From NCBI GenBank assembly GCA_947629795.1, contig CANRFC010000029.1:1-37108 (forward strand): DNA of 37,108 nucleotides. Direction: 5' to 3'. Within the stretch, counting starts at the first letter, position 1. Every line of letters starts with the position of its first letter. Shown piece by piece: positions 1 through 6,740 of this stretch. Below the pieces are notes generated by a model. That model was not told where the DNA came from. It did not search any database and saw only the letters and a list, made by a program, of their open reading frames with translations. The translations under genes were made by a program, and so were the position numbers. This stretch comes from an uncultured Oscillospiraceae bacterium. Its GTDB lineage: Bacteria; Bacillota; Clostridia; Oscillospirales; Oscillospiraceae.

Positions 1-1
1 C

Positions 2-1573
2 CCTGTCTATCCGCTGTCCGCAAAACCATTGATTTTATTAGCTTTTTGCCGCTATCGCTATCACACCTCATTATTCACAAGACCGGCTTTCATGGAAATT
101 ATGGAGCTGGCGGAACAGGGCCTTGTCGCCAATCTGGTGGTCAAGGATCATTCCAGGTTAGGCCGAAACCGTCTTGTAGTGGGTCAGCTTCTGGAAGAAG
201 ATTTTGTCCGTATGAATGTTCGGTACATCGCCATCATGGATAACATCGACACCGCCAACGGCGTCAGCGACATTGTGCCCATGCAGGACCTTTTCAATGA
301 GTGGCACGCCAAGAATACCAGTGATAAGGTTCGGAAGGTCATGCAGAGCCGTGGCAACGCCGGGATACCCCTCACCACCAATCCGCCCTTTGGGTACAAG
401 AAGCCCCCGGAGGATAAGAACAAGTGGGTGGTAGATGAGCCGGCGGCAGAAGTTGTGCGGCAGATTTTCAAGATGAGCGTGTCCGGCCTCGGCCCTACCC
501 AGATCGCCAAGAAACTGCGCTCTGACGGCGTGATGACGCCAAGCGAGTATCTGCACAGTATCGGCGTGAACTGTCCCACCAAGCCCCCAACGTTCCCTCA
601 CAACTGGTGCTCCGCTACCGTAGCCGCTATTTTGGACAGGCAGGAGTACACCGGGGATACCGTGAACTTTCGTTCCTTCAGCCAGTCCTTTAAGCAGAAG
701 AAACGGCTGGACAAGCCCCAGGACGAGTGGAAGGTGTTTCCCAACACCCACCCCGCCATCATTGACCGGGAGACTTTCGAACTGGTCTGCCAACTGCGTC
801 AGCACCGCCGCAGGCCCACCAAGAGCGGCATTGTGAGTATGTTCTCTGGGCTGCTCTACTGTGCCGACTGCGGTGAAAAACTGTATTACAGTTGCACCAA
901 CAACTACAAGCGGGGACAAGCCTACTTCTTTTGTTCCAGCTACCGCAAAAATTCCAGCGTATGCTCCGCCCACTATATCCGGGAGCGCATCGTGGAGCAG
1001 TTGGTGTTGGAAAGTCTGCAACGGCTGATGTGGTACATCCAGGTCTATGAAAAGAGGTTTGCCCAAGAGCAAATGGAGCGGTTCGGCCTGCAAGAGAAGA
1101 AGGCGCTGGCTGAAAAGAGGCGGGAGTTAGACCGAGCCAAACATCGGGTGGTAGAAATTGACCAGCTTATCCAGAAAAGCTACGAGGACATGAGCAAAGG
1201 GCTACTCTCCGAAGAACGCTTTGCCACGCTGACGGTATCCTTGGAAAACGAGCAGAGGCAGTTAAAGGCCGCGATCCCGGAGCTGGAATCCAGCCTGGAG
1301 TTCACAACGGACAAGACAATCGACCTGCAACGGTTCATTGAGCGGGCCAGACAGTTCACCCGGCTGACGAAGCTGACGCCTGATATCGTCCACGAGTTCA
1401 TTGAAAAGATCGTGGTTTCCCGGCCTGACAAGCTAAAGGGCAAGCGCCATCAGCAGATGGACATCTACTACAACACCATTGGCCTGTGGTCCATCCCGGA
1501 GCCAGATGTGATGGAACAGCAGTATCTCCACCACTACCGGCGCATGACAGCCAAAGAGCAAAAGACGGCGTAG
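2..1573 (+). CDS. Large serine recombinase, 5'-truncated
   Basis: Site-specific recombinase of the large serine (resolvase/invertase) family, which integrates and excises mobile elements. The reading frame is open to the window edge. Recognisable family sequence starts only near nt 75 (RPAFMEIMEL) and continues through the KDHSRLGRN block of the catalytic domain, a Recombinase domain (FGYKKPP onward), a zinc ribbon (CADCGEK ... CSSYRKNSSVC) and a C-terminal coiled coil around nt 1080-1300. The N-terminal ~60 residues with the catalytic serine are missing. The first ~75 nt do not encode the expected YVDDGxSGT-like segment, so the gene is either cut by the contig end with unrelated sequence joined on, or is a real 5'-truncated pseudogene. 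Such genes usually lie at one end of their element, so the element probably extends left and ends just after this gene. The family call is firm; integrity is doubtful. Confidence 0.85.
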   Translation, partial: PVYPLSAKPLILLAFCRYRYHTSLFTRPAFMEIMELAEQGLVANLVVKDHSRLGRNRLVVGQLLEEDFVRMNVRYIAIMDNIDTANGVSDIVPMQDLFNEWHAKNTSDKVRKVMQSRGNAGIPLTTNPPFGYKKPPEDKNKWVVDEPAAEVVRQIFKMSVSGLGPTQIAKKLRSDGVMTPSEYLHSIGVNCPTKPPTFPHNWCSATVAAILDRQEYTGDTVNFRSFSQSFKQKKRLDKPQDEWKVFPNTHPAIIDRETFELVCQLRQHRRRPTKSGIVSMFSGLLYCADCGEKLYYSCTNNYKRGQAYFFCSSYRKNSSVCSAHYIRERIVEQLVLESLQRLMWYIQVYEKRFAQEQMERFGLQEKKALAEKRRELDRAKHRVVEIDQLIQKSYEDMSKGLLSEERFATLTVSLENEQRQLKAAIPELESSLEFTTDKTIDLQRFIERARQFTRLTKLTPDIVHEFIEKIVVSRPDKLKGKRHQQMDIYYNTIGLWSIPEPDVMEQQYLHHYRRMTAKEQKTA

Positions 1574-1627
1574 CCCTTGCGCCACACCGTCTTTGCAGAT
1601 CCGGATTTCATTTGGGACCACCCCGAG

Positions 1628-1662
1628 GGGCGCACTTCCTTACGAAGTGTGCCCTTCTTGCG
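1628..1662 (+). terminator. Hairpin terminator after the recombinase
   Basis: GGGCGCACTTC and GAAGTGTGCCC form an 11-bp stem with one G-U pair around loop CTTAC (1628-1654), followed by the moderately T-rich TTCTTG. It probably ends recombinase transcription. The T-tract is weak. Confidence 0.5.
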
Positions 1663-1686
1663 CGGTCCCTCATTTTATGCTATCCT
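1658..1686 (+). promoter_or_regulatory. Possible promoter of the sirtuin gene
   Basis: TTGCGC (1658-1663), a 17-bp spacer and TATCCT (1681-1686) preceded by an extended -10 TGC. The -35 box is poor (3 of 6) and overlaps the tail of the preceding hairpin. This would give the sirtuin gene its own transcript, separate from the mobile element. Confidence 0.35.
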
Positions 1687-1718
1687 GTAAGGAGAAAAGG
1701 GAAGGGGAGGGCTTTATC

Positions 1719-2441
1719 ATGAAGGAACTGGAGACCCTGCAGACCTGGCTGGACGAGAGCAGCTCCGCCGTCTTTTTCGGCGGCGCCGGCGTGTCCACCG
1801 AGAGCGGTATCCCGGACTTCCGCAGCGTGGACGGTCTGTACAATCAGAGCTACAAATATCCTCCGGAGACCATCATCAGCCACAGCTTTTTTGTGCAGGA
1901 CCCGGAGGAATTCTACCGCTTTTACAAGGAAAAGATGCTCTGGCTGGACGCCCGGCCCAACGCCGCCCACAAGAAGCTGGCCGAACTGGAGACGGCGGGA
2001 AAGCTCGCCGCCGTCATCACCCAGAACATCGACGGCCTCCACCAGGCTGCCGGCAGCAAGGTGGTCCTGGAGCTCCACGGCAGCGTCCACCGCAACTACT
2101 GCCAGCGCTGCGGCAAGGGTTTTGACGCCGCCTATATGAAGGCGGCGGCGGGGGTTCCCCGGTGCGACGCCTGCGGGGGCGTGGTGAAGCCCGACGTGGT
2201 CCTCTATGAGGAGGGCCTGGACCAGCACACCCTGGAGCTGGCGGTGGACTACATCCGCCGCGCCGACATGCTCATCGTGGGAGGCACCTCTTTGGCGGTC
2301 TATCCGGCGGCAGGGCTCATCAACTACTACCGGGGCCATCGGCTGGTACTGGTGAACAAGACTCCCACCCCTTACGACGCCCGGGCCGACCTCATCATCA
2401 CCGGCAAGATCGGGGAGGTCTTCTCCCGTCTCAGGGCTTGA
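1719..2441 (+). CDS. NAD-dependent protein deacylase, SIR2 family
   Basis: Cytoplasmic sirtuin of 240 residues that removes acyl groups from protein lysines using NAD+, releasing nicotinamide and O-acyl-ADP-ribose. Visible motifs are the NAD-binding [14 protein letters not shown] (23-35), TQNIDGLH (101-108), catalytic His120 in the LHGS block, and a four-cysteine zinc site (Cys128, Cys131, Cys149, Cys152). [12 protein letters not shown] and the terminal nucleotide-contact segments are also present, so the enzyme looks complete. The ATG at 1719 is chosen because AAGGGGAGG lies just upstream; a longer frame from 1593 has no such site and would run through the terminator hairpin. The 3' end overlaps the convergent thioesterase gene by 11 bp. 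This is probably the first chromosomal gene beyond the recombinase-bearing element. Confidence 0.95.
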   Translation: MKELETLQTWLDESSSAVFFGGAGVSTESGIPDFRSVDGLYNQSYKYPPETIISHSFFVQDPEEFYRFYKEKMLWLDARPNAAHKKLAELETAGKLAAVITQNIDGLHQAAGSKVVLELHGSVHRNYCQRCGKGFDAAYMKAAAGVPRCDACGGVVKPDVVLYEEGLDQHTLELAVDYIRRADMLIVGGTSLAVYPAAGLINYYRGHRLVLVNKTPTPYDARADLIITGKIGEVFSRLRA

Positions 2442-2853
2442 GGGGCTCCGCCTCCTCGATACAGTAGAAGGTGTAGGTGCCGGTGGCCAGCAGCTCGCCG
2501 TCCTGGTTGGTGATGGACACCTCCGACAGGCAGGTGGTCATGCCCCGGCGGCGGACAGTGCCCTTGGCCTGAAGGGTATCTCCCGCCTTGCCTGAGCGCA
2601 GGAAATGAAAATCGCTGGACATGGTCACATACCGCCGACCGTCGGAGTGGGTGGCAAAGCCGGCGGCGCAGTCCCCCATGGTGAACAGGGCCCCGCCATG
2701 GACCCATCCCAGCGGGTTGAGGCTGTCCTTCTCCACCTTCAGTTCCATCACTGCCCAGTCGGGGCCGTAGCCTGTTACACGGATGTGGTTATATGCGGCA
2801 AAGGCGTTCAGGGGCCACCGTTCCAGCGCCCCCTGCATCATCTCTTGTTCCAA
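2431..2853 (-). CDS. PaaI-family hotdog thioesterase
   Basis: Protein of 140 residues with the hotdog fold of the PaaI/YbgC-like acyl-CoA thioesterases, which hydrolyse acyl-CoA (often aryl-CoA) to the free acid. The signature NPLGWVHGGALFTMGDCAAGFA holds the conserved HGG and the following acidic residue; the later SSDFHFLR and GDTLQAKG segments are typical beta strands of the fold. The substrate cannot be told from the sequence. The start is the TTG at 2853, preceded by GGAG about 7 nt upstream; the in-frame ATGs a few codons later lack a comparable site. The gene has its own promoter (TTGCCT, 17 bp, TATAAT) placed back to back with that of tRNA-Ser, and converges on the sirtuin gene. Confidence 0.85.
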   Translation of the reverse strand: MEQEMMQGALERWPLNAFAAYNHIRVTGYGPDWAVMELKVEKDSLNPLGWVHGGALFTMGDCAAGFATHSDGRRYVTMSSDFHFLRSGKAGDTLQAKGTVRRRGMTTCLSEVSITNQDGELLATGTYTFYCIEEAEPLKP

Positions 2854-2889
2854 GGTGTTCTCCGTCCTTTCAGAAATTCACATAGAATA

Positions 2890-2918
2890 ATTATAGCGAG
2901 GAAAACCTGGGAAGGCAA
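2890..2918 (-). promoter_or_regulatory. Promoter of the thioesterase gene
   Basis: On the minus strand, -35 TTGCCT (2918-2913), a 17-bp spacer and a perfect -10 TATAAT (2895-2890). The predicted transcript starts near 2883, about 30 nt before the TTG start codon. Confidence 0.7.
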
Positions 2919-2920
2919 TA

Positions 2921-2949
2921 TTGACAAGAGAGAAAAAATGAGGTATTCT
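2921..2949 (+). promoter_or_regulatory. Promoter of tRNA-Ser
   Basis: Consensus -35 TTGACA (2921-2926), a 17-bp spacer and -10 TATTCT (2944-2949). The predicted start is near 2956, giving a leader of about 20 nt. Its -35 box lies only 2 bp from that of the divergent thioesterase promoter. Confidence 0.8.
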
Positions 2950-2975
2950 AAAGACCGTGTCCGGCAATTTGCCAT

Positions 2976-3064
2976 GGAGCGGTATCGAAGTGGTCATAAC
3001 GGCCCTGACTCGAAATCAGGTAGCCCGCAAGGGCTCGTGGGTTCGAATCCCACCCGCTCCGCCA
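2976..3064 (+). tRNA. tRNA-Ser (anticodon CGA)
   Basis: Complete serine tRNA with encoded CCA. Acceptor stem GGAGCGG pairs with CCGCTCC, discriminator base G. The anticodon arm is CCTGA-CTCGAAA-TCAGG, so the anticodon is CGA and reads UCG. The long variable arm TAGCCCGCAAGGGCT marks it as a class II tRNA, and the T arm is GTGGG-TTCGAAT-CCCAC. A consensus promoter precedes it and a strong terminator follows directly, so it is a single-gene unit. The 3' end is intact, with no sign of an inserted element. Confidence 0.97.
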
Positions 3065-3065
3065 G

Positions 3066-3106
3066 AGAGTCTGCACTGGTTCTTCCAGTGCAGGCTCTTC
3101 TATTTT
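3066..3106 (+). terminator. Terminator of tRNA-Ser
   Basis: A 14-bp stem AGAGTCTGCACTGG / CCAGTGCAGGCTCT (one G-U pair) around TTCTT, followed by TCTATTTT. It starts two bases after the CCA end. Confidence 0.9.
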
Positions 3107-3194
3107 GACGGGGCAGACCTCCGCCTATCTGAGGCCCGGAAGCGCCGGCTCCCAGAGGGGCAAAGCCTCTGTGCCGGCCGCCGGCAAAGCAAAC

Positions 3195-3234
3195 CTGCCC
3201 GCCGAAGGCCTATCTCTTCGGCGGGCAGTCTTTG
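3195..3234 (-). terminator. Terminator at the end of the surface-protein operon
   Basis: A perfect 13-bp inverted repeat CTGCCCGCCGAAG / CTTCGGCGGGCAG (3195-3207 and 3216-3228) with an 8-nt loop. It lies 35 bp beyond the sortase stop codon. On the minus strand it is followed by GTTTGCTTTG and on the plus strand by TCTTTG, so it may act both ways. A second imperfect GCCGGC-flanked hairpin lies around 3150-3180; nothing else is recognised between 3107 and 3263. Confidence 0.65.
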
Positions 3235-3263
3235 CGGAGATATGTTTGATTTGTCAGTCCTTA

Positions 3264-4106
3264 TTAAGTCCCGCCCAACTCCCGGAGAACGCCCAGCAGC
3301 ACATACCGGGCATTGGAAAACTCATAGGAACAGGTGGACAGGGTGACGGTCCGCTCCCCCTCCACAGGCTGCGGGCCGCCCCGGAAATCAGAATCCTCCC
3401 AGGCCTTGTCCATGATGGGCCTGCCGTCCTCCGCCGTCTCCCAGGCGGTGGAGTAGAGCAGGGAGTCGGTGGAGGTGACGAACCCCGCGAACAGCTCCGC
3501 CTTGTAATTGGCCGCGGGCGTCAGAAGATACCAGACCGGGTGGGCTTCGTAGAACTCCTGCTGGGCGTAGTGGGGCAGGATGCCGAACATGGTCCCGTTC
3601 TTCATGTTGTGTCCGTAGAGGATCAGGTTCTCGTCGGAGAGGTCGGCGGCGTTGCGGCAGTCCGCGAAAATGCTCCCGGCGATGTGGTGGCTGCCGTCGC
3701 TGCGCCTGCGGAGGTAATAATCGTTGTCCTCACTTTGCAGGACCGGGTAGTTCACCTCCGTGTCCGGGCAGTAGACCCAGGCGATGATATCCGGGTTTTC
3801 CTCCCGGAGCAGGGCAAAATCCACCGTGATGGGCGGCAGCTCCGGCGCGGCAGACGGCTCCTCCCGGGAGGGAGAGGCGGGAGCCGGAGCGGCCTCCGAC
3901 ACCGTGACCGCCTTGTCCCGCAGTTCGCCCATGAAGCGCGCCTCCTGCCGGTTCTCCAGCAGATAGGCGGCAAGGCGCCAGACCGAGAGACCCAGCAGCA
4001 GGGCGAACAAAACGAGCAGGACCCGGCAGGGCCAACCCGCGCCGGGGCTGACCCGCTTTCCGGCATATCCAAACCGTGACCGGACCCGTTTTCCTTCAGT
4101 TCTCAT
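3264..4106 (-). CDS. srtB: Class B sortase
   Basis: Membrane-bound cysteine transpeptidase of 280 residues that cleaves a sorting signal in a surface protein and joins it to an amine in the wall or in another subunit. A cytoplasmic N-terminus and one membrane segment (about 29-49) precede a disordered stalk rich in Ala, Pro and Ser (70-92) and the catalytic barrel. The triad is His166 (LYGHNM), Cys259 (TLSTCSYEF) and Arg267 (ARYVLLG). The [13 protein letters not shown] and TMFGIL stretches are typical of class B. The ATG at 4106 overlaps the stop of the upstream CnaB-type gene (ATGA), so translation is probably coupled. It is the last gene of the minus-strand surface operon, and its likely substrate is the adjacent VPKTDD-bearing protein. 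Confidence 0.93.
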   Translation of the reverse strand: MRTEGKRVRSRFGYAGKRVSPGAGWPCRVLLVLFALLLGLSVWRLAAYLLENRQEARFMGELRDKAVTVSEAAPAPASPSREEPSAAPELPPITVDFALLREENPDIIAWVYCPDTEVNYPVLQSEDNDYYLRRRSDGSHHIAGSIFADCRNAADLSDENLILYGHNMKNGTMFGILPHYAQQEFYEAHPVWYLLTPAANYKAELFAGFVTSTDSLLYSTAWETAEDGRPIMDKAWEDSDFRGGPQPVEGERTVTLSTCSYEFSNARYVLLGVLRELGGT

Positions 4107-6589
4107 CTCTTGACCCGCTTTCCGTGGTAACTGCGGGAACTGGCATACCAGACGCAGTTGGCGATCCCCAGAACGCTCACGACACACAGCGCCAGCCAGA
4201 GCCCGGGCCTGCGCCCGTCATCGGTCTTGGGCACGTCGGGGCCGGGCGGCGGCGAAGGCGTGGGGACGTGCTCCAGAGTGGGAGACGGCGTGGGCGATGG
4301 CTCCGGAGCCGGCGTGGGCGTCTCACTGGGCGTTGGAACGGGCTCCTCGCTGGGCGGCGGCGTTTCGGCAGGGGAGGGGGTCGGCGTCCTGGTGGGCGTG
4401 GGAGCAGGCGTCGGGTCGGGACGGTGGGGCGGAGGTGTCGGCTCCGCCGGCGGGATGTAGTGGTTGATGATATCCCAGCTTTCCGGAGGGTACTCCGGGC
4501 TGAAATGCGCCACCGGCTCCTCCTCCACCCGGTAGACGATCTCGTTCCCGTTGGCGTCATATTTGGGGACATGGAAGGAATACGTCCAGTCCCCGGCGGC
4601 GTCCGGCCTCACCGGGACCCGGTCGATCAGCGTGGTCCCCTGGTAGAGCCTGACCCAGATGAACGAGGGCAGGGGGACGTCGGTGTGCCCGCCCAAGTCC
4701 CAGGTCTTTACCCCCTTGATGAGCGCCAGATGCCAGGCGTTGACCGCCTCCGCCGTAAGGTCCCCGCCCGTCACCGTTCCGGTCCCGTCGGACATGGTCA
4801 GGGTATAGCCGTCGGCGGAGTAGTCCCGCTCCGTGATGACGTAGGTCACCCCCTTGGGAAGGTCGGGGAAGACCGCCCGCCAGCCGTGCCGGAGGGCAAG
4901 GTCGCCGCTGCCGGTGACAGCGCCGGAGCCCTGGATGGCGCCGGCAGCGTCATAGATGGTGTAGCTGTGGCTGGCCGTGTCGGAGAAGGTGACGGTAAAG
5001 ACGAATTCCTTGTCCCCTTCGCCGCCGCCCTCCACCCTCTTGGTCAGAGTCAGCGTCCCCGTCTCCGGCTCCGGGGGGACGTTCCGGAACAGCAGCTCCG
5101 CGGTCACCCCGCCCCGGACCGTGCCGTCCGCGGACTGGAGGAGGGCGCGGCAGCCGTTCGTCCCTGTCTCGGTGACGGTGTAGCCCAGCCCCCGGGGCAG
5201 ATCGGGAAACGCCAGCCGCCAGCCGTGGCGCAGCTTCACCGTGCCGCCGCTGGGGAGCGTCCCGGAGGCCAGCAGGCCGCCCGCGGCGTCCGTGACGGTG
5301 TAGGGATAGGCCCCGCCGTCGGCAAAGGTGACGGTGAATTCGAATTCCAGCGCCTTCTGCTCCTCGGTGAGCTCGGTGCCGCCGGGATTTTCCAGGGCCT
5401 TTTCCACCACCAGCCCTCCCGGCTCGTCAGGCTCCTCGCCCCAGCGGTTTTCAAAGTCCGCCCGGACGGTAAAGCCCCCCGCCGACGTCCCGGAGAAGGC
5501 GGTGTGGAGGGGTCGGTACCCCGCCGGGACCGGCGTTTCGGTGACGGTATAGGTCACCCCGTCAGGGAGCCCGGCAAACACCGCCCGCTGGCCGTGTTTC
5601 AGGGTGACGGTCCCGCCGCTGGGAAGGGAAGTGCTCCCCAGATCGGTCCCGTCCCTGTCAAACAGGGTATAGGGATAGGTCCCGCCGTCCGAGAAAGTCA
5701 CCGTAAAGGGGAAGTCCTGGGCGAGCTGTTCCGCCGTGGGCTCGGAGCCGTCCTCGTTGACGATGACCTTGGTGACCACCAGGCTCCCTTTCCTGTAGAG
5801 GTTGCGGAACGCCGCCGTGGCCCCCTCCGGGGTGATGTGCCCCGTGTGGCCCCTGGAGCGGATGCCGTACCCCTCTTCCGGCGTCTCCGTGACGATATAC
5901 TGCACCCCGGCGGGGAGCCCGGCGAACACCGCCCGCTGGCCGTGCCTGAGCTTCAGGGTCCCGCCGCTGGGGAGGGAAGTGCTCCCCAGGTCGGTCCCGT
6001 CCACGTCGAACAGGGTATAGCTGTACGTCCCGCCGTCGGAGAAGGTCACCGTAAAGGTGAACTCCTGGGCAAGCTGCGCCGCCGTCAGGGGCGAGCCGTC
6101 CGGGTTCTCCACCTCCTTGGTGACGGTGAGGTCCCCCGTGAGCCGGGGGTCGTAGACCGTGACCACCACCGGCTCGCCGCGCTCCACATCCTCCCGGGTG
6201 ACGGTGAAGGGATACTTCGTGATGGGGGCGCCGGCGGCGTCAAGGTCGAAGCCGTGCCACGGGGCGGGGGCCCACTCCTCGAACCAGTAGTCCCCTGCCG
6301 GCAGCGCCAGGAGGATCTGCCCCAGAGCGTCGGTGGTGTAGGCCCCGCCCACCTGGGTGCCGTCCCCCCGGAAGAGGAGGAAGCACGCGCCGGGGAGGGG
6401 AGTGGTGGTGGGCGAGCCGTCCGGGGCCCGCTCCAGCTTGTCCAGCTCCACCGGGGCCTTGGGCGTGTTCCACGCCTCGTTCCGGGCCGACTGGCTCACG
6501 CTGCTCCAGCAGAACGTCCCCCCCAGGGACAGGGCCAGCGTCGTCAGCAGAACGCACAGCAGCAGCCCCTTCCGCCAGGGCAGCTTCAT
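4103..6589 (-). CDS. Wall-anchored repeat protein with CnaB/DUF7601-like domains and a SipW-type signal
   Basis: Secreted protein of 828 residues. Order: signal peptide whose [17 protein letters not shown] (23-39) matches the SipW-type signals of the two matrix proteins upstream; SpaA-like prealbumin-fold domain (about 45-150); four tandem DUF7601-like repeats (about 153-265, 268-382, 391-503, 511-617), each with [12 protein letters not shown]-like, LPSGGT-like and HGxRxxFxxLP motifs; a CnaB domain (620-712); a Pro/Thr/Ser stalk of TP repeats (713-785); sorting signal VPKTDD (786-791); a membrane helix (797-815) and basic tail. The sorting motif has Asp where LPXTG-type signals have Gly. RBS GGGGGGAAGG precedes the ATG at 6589. 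It is translationally coupled to the class B sortase, its presumed partner. Likely role: wall-linked stalk, adaptor or pilin-like subunit of the fibre system; adhesion is inferred. Confidence 0.88.
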   Translation of the reverse strand: MKLPWRKGLLLCVLLTTLALSLGGTFCWSSVSQSARNEAWNTPKAPVELDKLERAPDGSPTTTPLPGACFLLFRGDGTQVGGAYTTDALGQILLALPAGDYWFEEWAPAPWHGFDLDAAGAPITKYPFTVTREDVERGEPVVVTVYDPRLTGDLTVTKEVENPDGSPLTAAQLAQEFTFTVTFSDGGTYSYTLFDVDGTDLGSTSLPSGGTLKLRHGQRAVFAGLPAGVQYIVTETPEEGYGIRSRGHTGHITPEGATAAFRNLYRKGSLVVTKVIVNEDGSEPTAEQLAQDFPFTVTFSDGGTYPYTLFDRDGTDLGSTSLPSGGTVTLKHGQRAVFAGLPDGVTYTVTETPVPAGYRPLHTAFSGTSAGGFTVRADFENRWGEEPDEPGGLVVEKALENPGGTELTEEQKALEFEFTVTFADGGAYPYTVTDAAGGLLASGTLPSGGTVKLRHGWRLAFPDLPRGLGYTVTETGTNGCRALLQSADGTVRGGVTAELLFRNVPPEPETGTLTLTKRVEGGGEGDKEFVFTVTFSDTASHSYTIYDAAGAIQGSGAVTGSGDLALRHGWRAVFPDLPKGVTYVITERDYSADGYTLTMSDGTGTVTGGDLTAEAVNAWHLALIKGVKTWDLGGHTDVPLPSFIWVRLYQGTTLIDRVPVRPDAAGDWTYSFHVPKYDANGNEIVYRVEEEPVAHFSPEYPPESWDIINHYIPPAEPTPPPHRPDPTPAPTPTRTPTPSPAETPPPSEEPVPTPSETPTPAPEPSPTPSPTLEHVPTPSPPPGPDVPKTDDGRRPGLWLALCVVSVLGIANCVWYASSRSYHGKRVKR

Positions 6590-6634
6590 TTCCTTCTCCC
6601 CCCTCTCTGTCGTGGCCCTCTCCCCCCGGACCGG

Positions 6635-6663
6635 CCCCGCCCCCGGTCAGCCCGGGGGCGGGG
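6635..6663 (-). other. Strong GC hairpin between operon genes
   Basis: A perfect 12-bp stem CCCCGCCCCCGG / CCGGGGGCGGGG with a 5-nt loop lies between copy A and the CnaB-type gene. On the minus strand no T-tract follows, so it is not a normal intrinsic terminator. It could protect or partly separate segments of the message. Confidence 0.5.
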
Positions 6664-6740
6664 GGTGTTCCTGTGGGTTTGGGAGAGACCGAAAAGATGA
6701 CCGCCGCGGCAGGCGCCCGTCCGGCCCGGGACCGGCCCAT

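Noticed and set aside
3107-3194. c-di-GMP (GEMM) riboswitch before or after the surface operon
   Set aside because: GCAAAGCC-like words are present, but their order and the required tetraloop and receptor do not match, and the segment lies downstream of the operon.
4076-6700. Plus-strand open frame of 874 codons opposite the CnaB-type gene
   Set aside because: Antisense shadow of a high-GC repeat gene. The minus-strand frame has a signal peptide, domains and a sorting signal.
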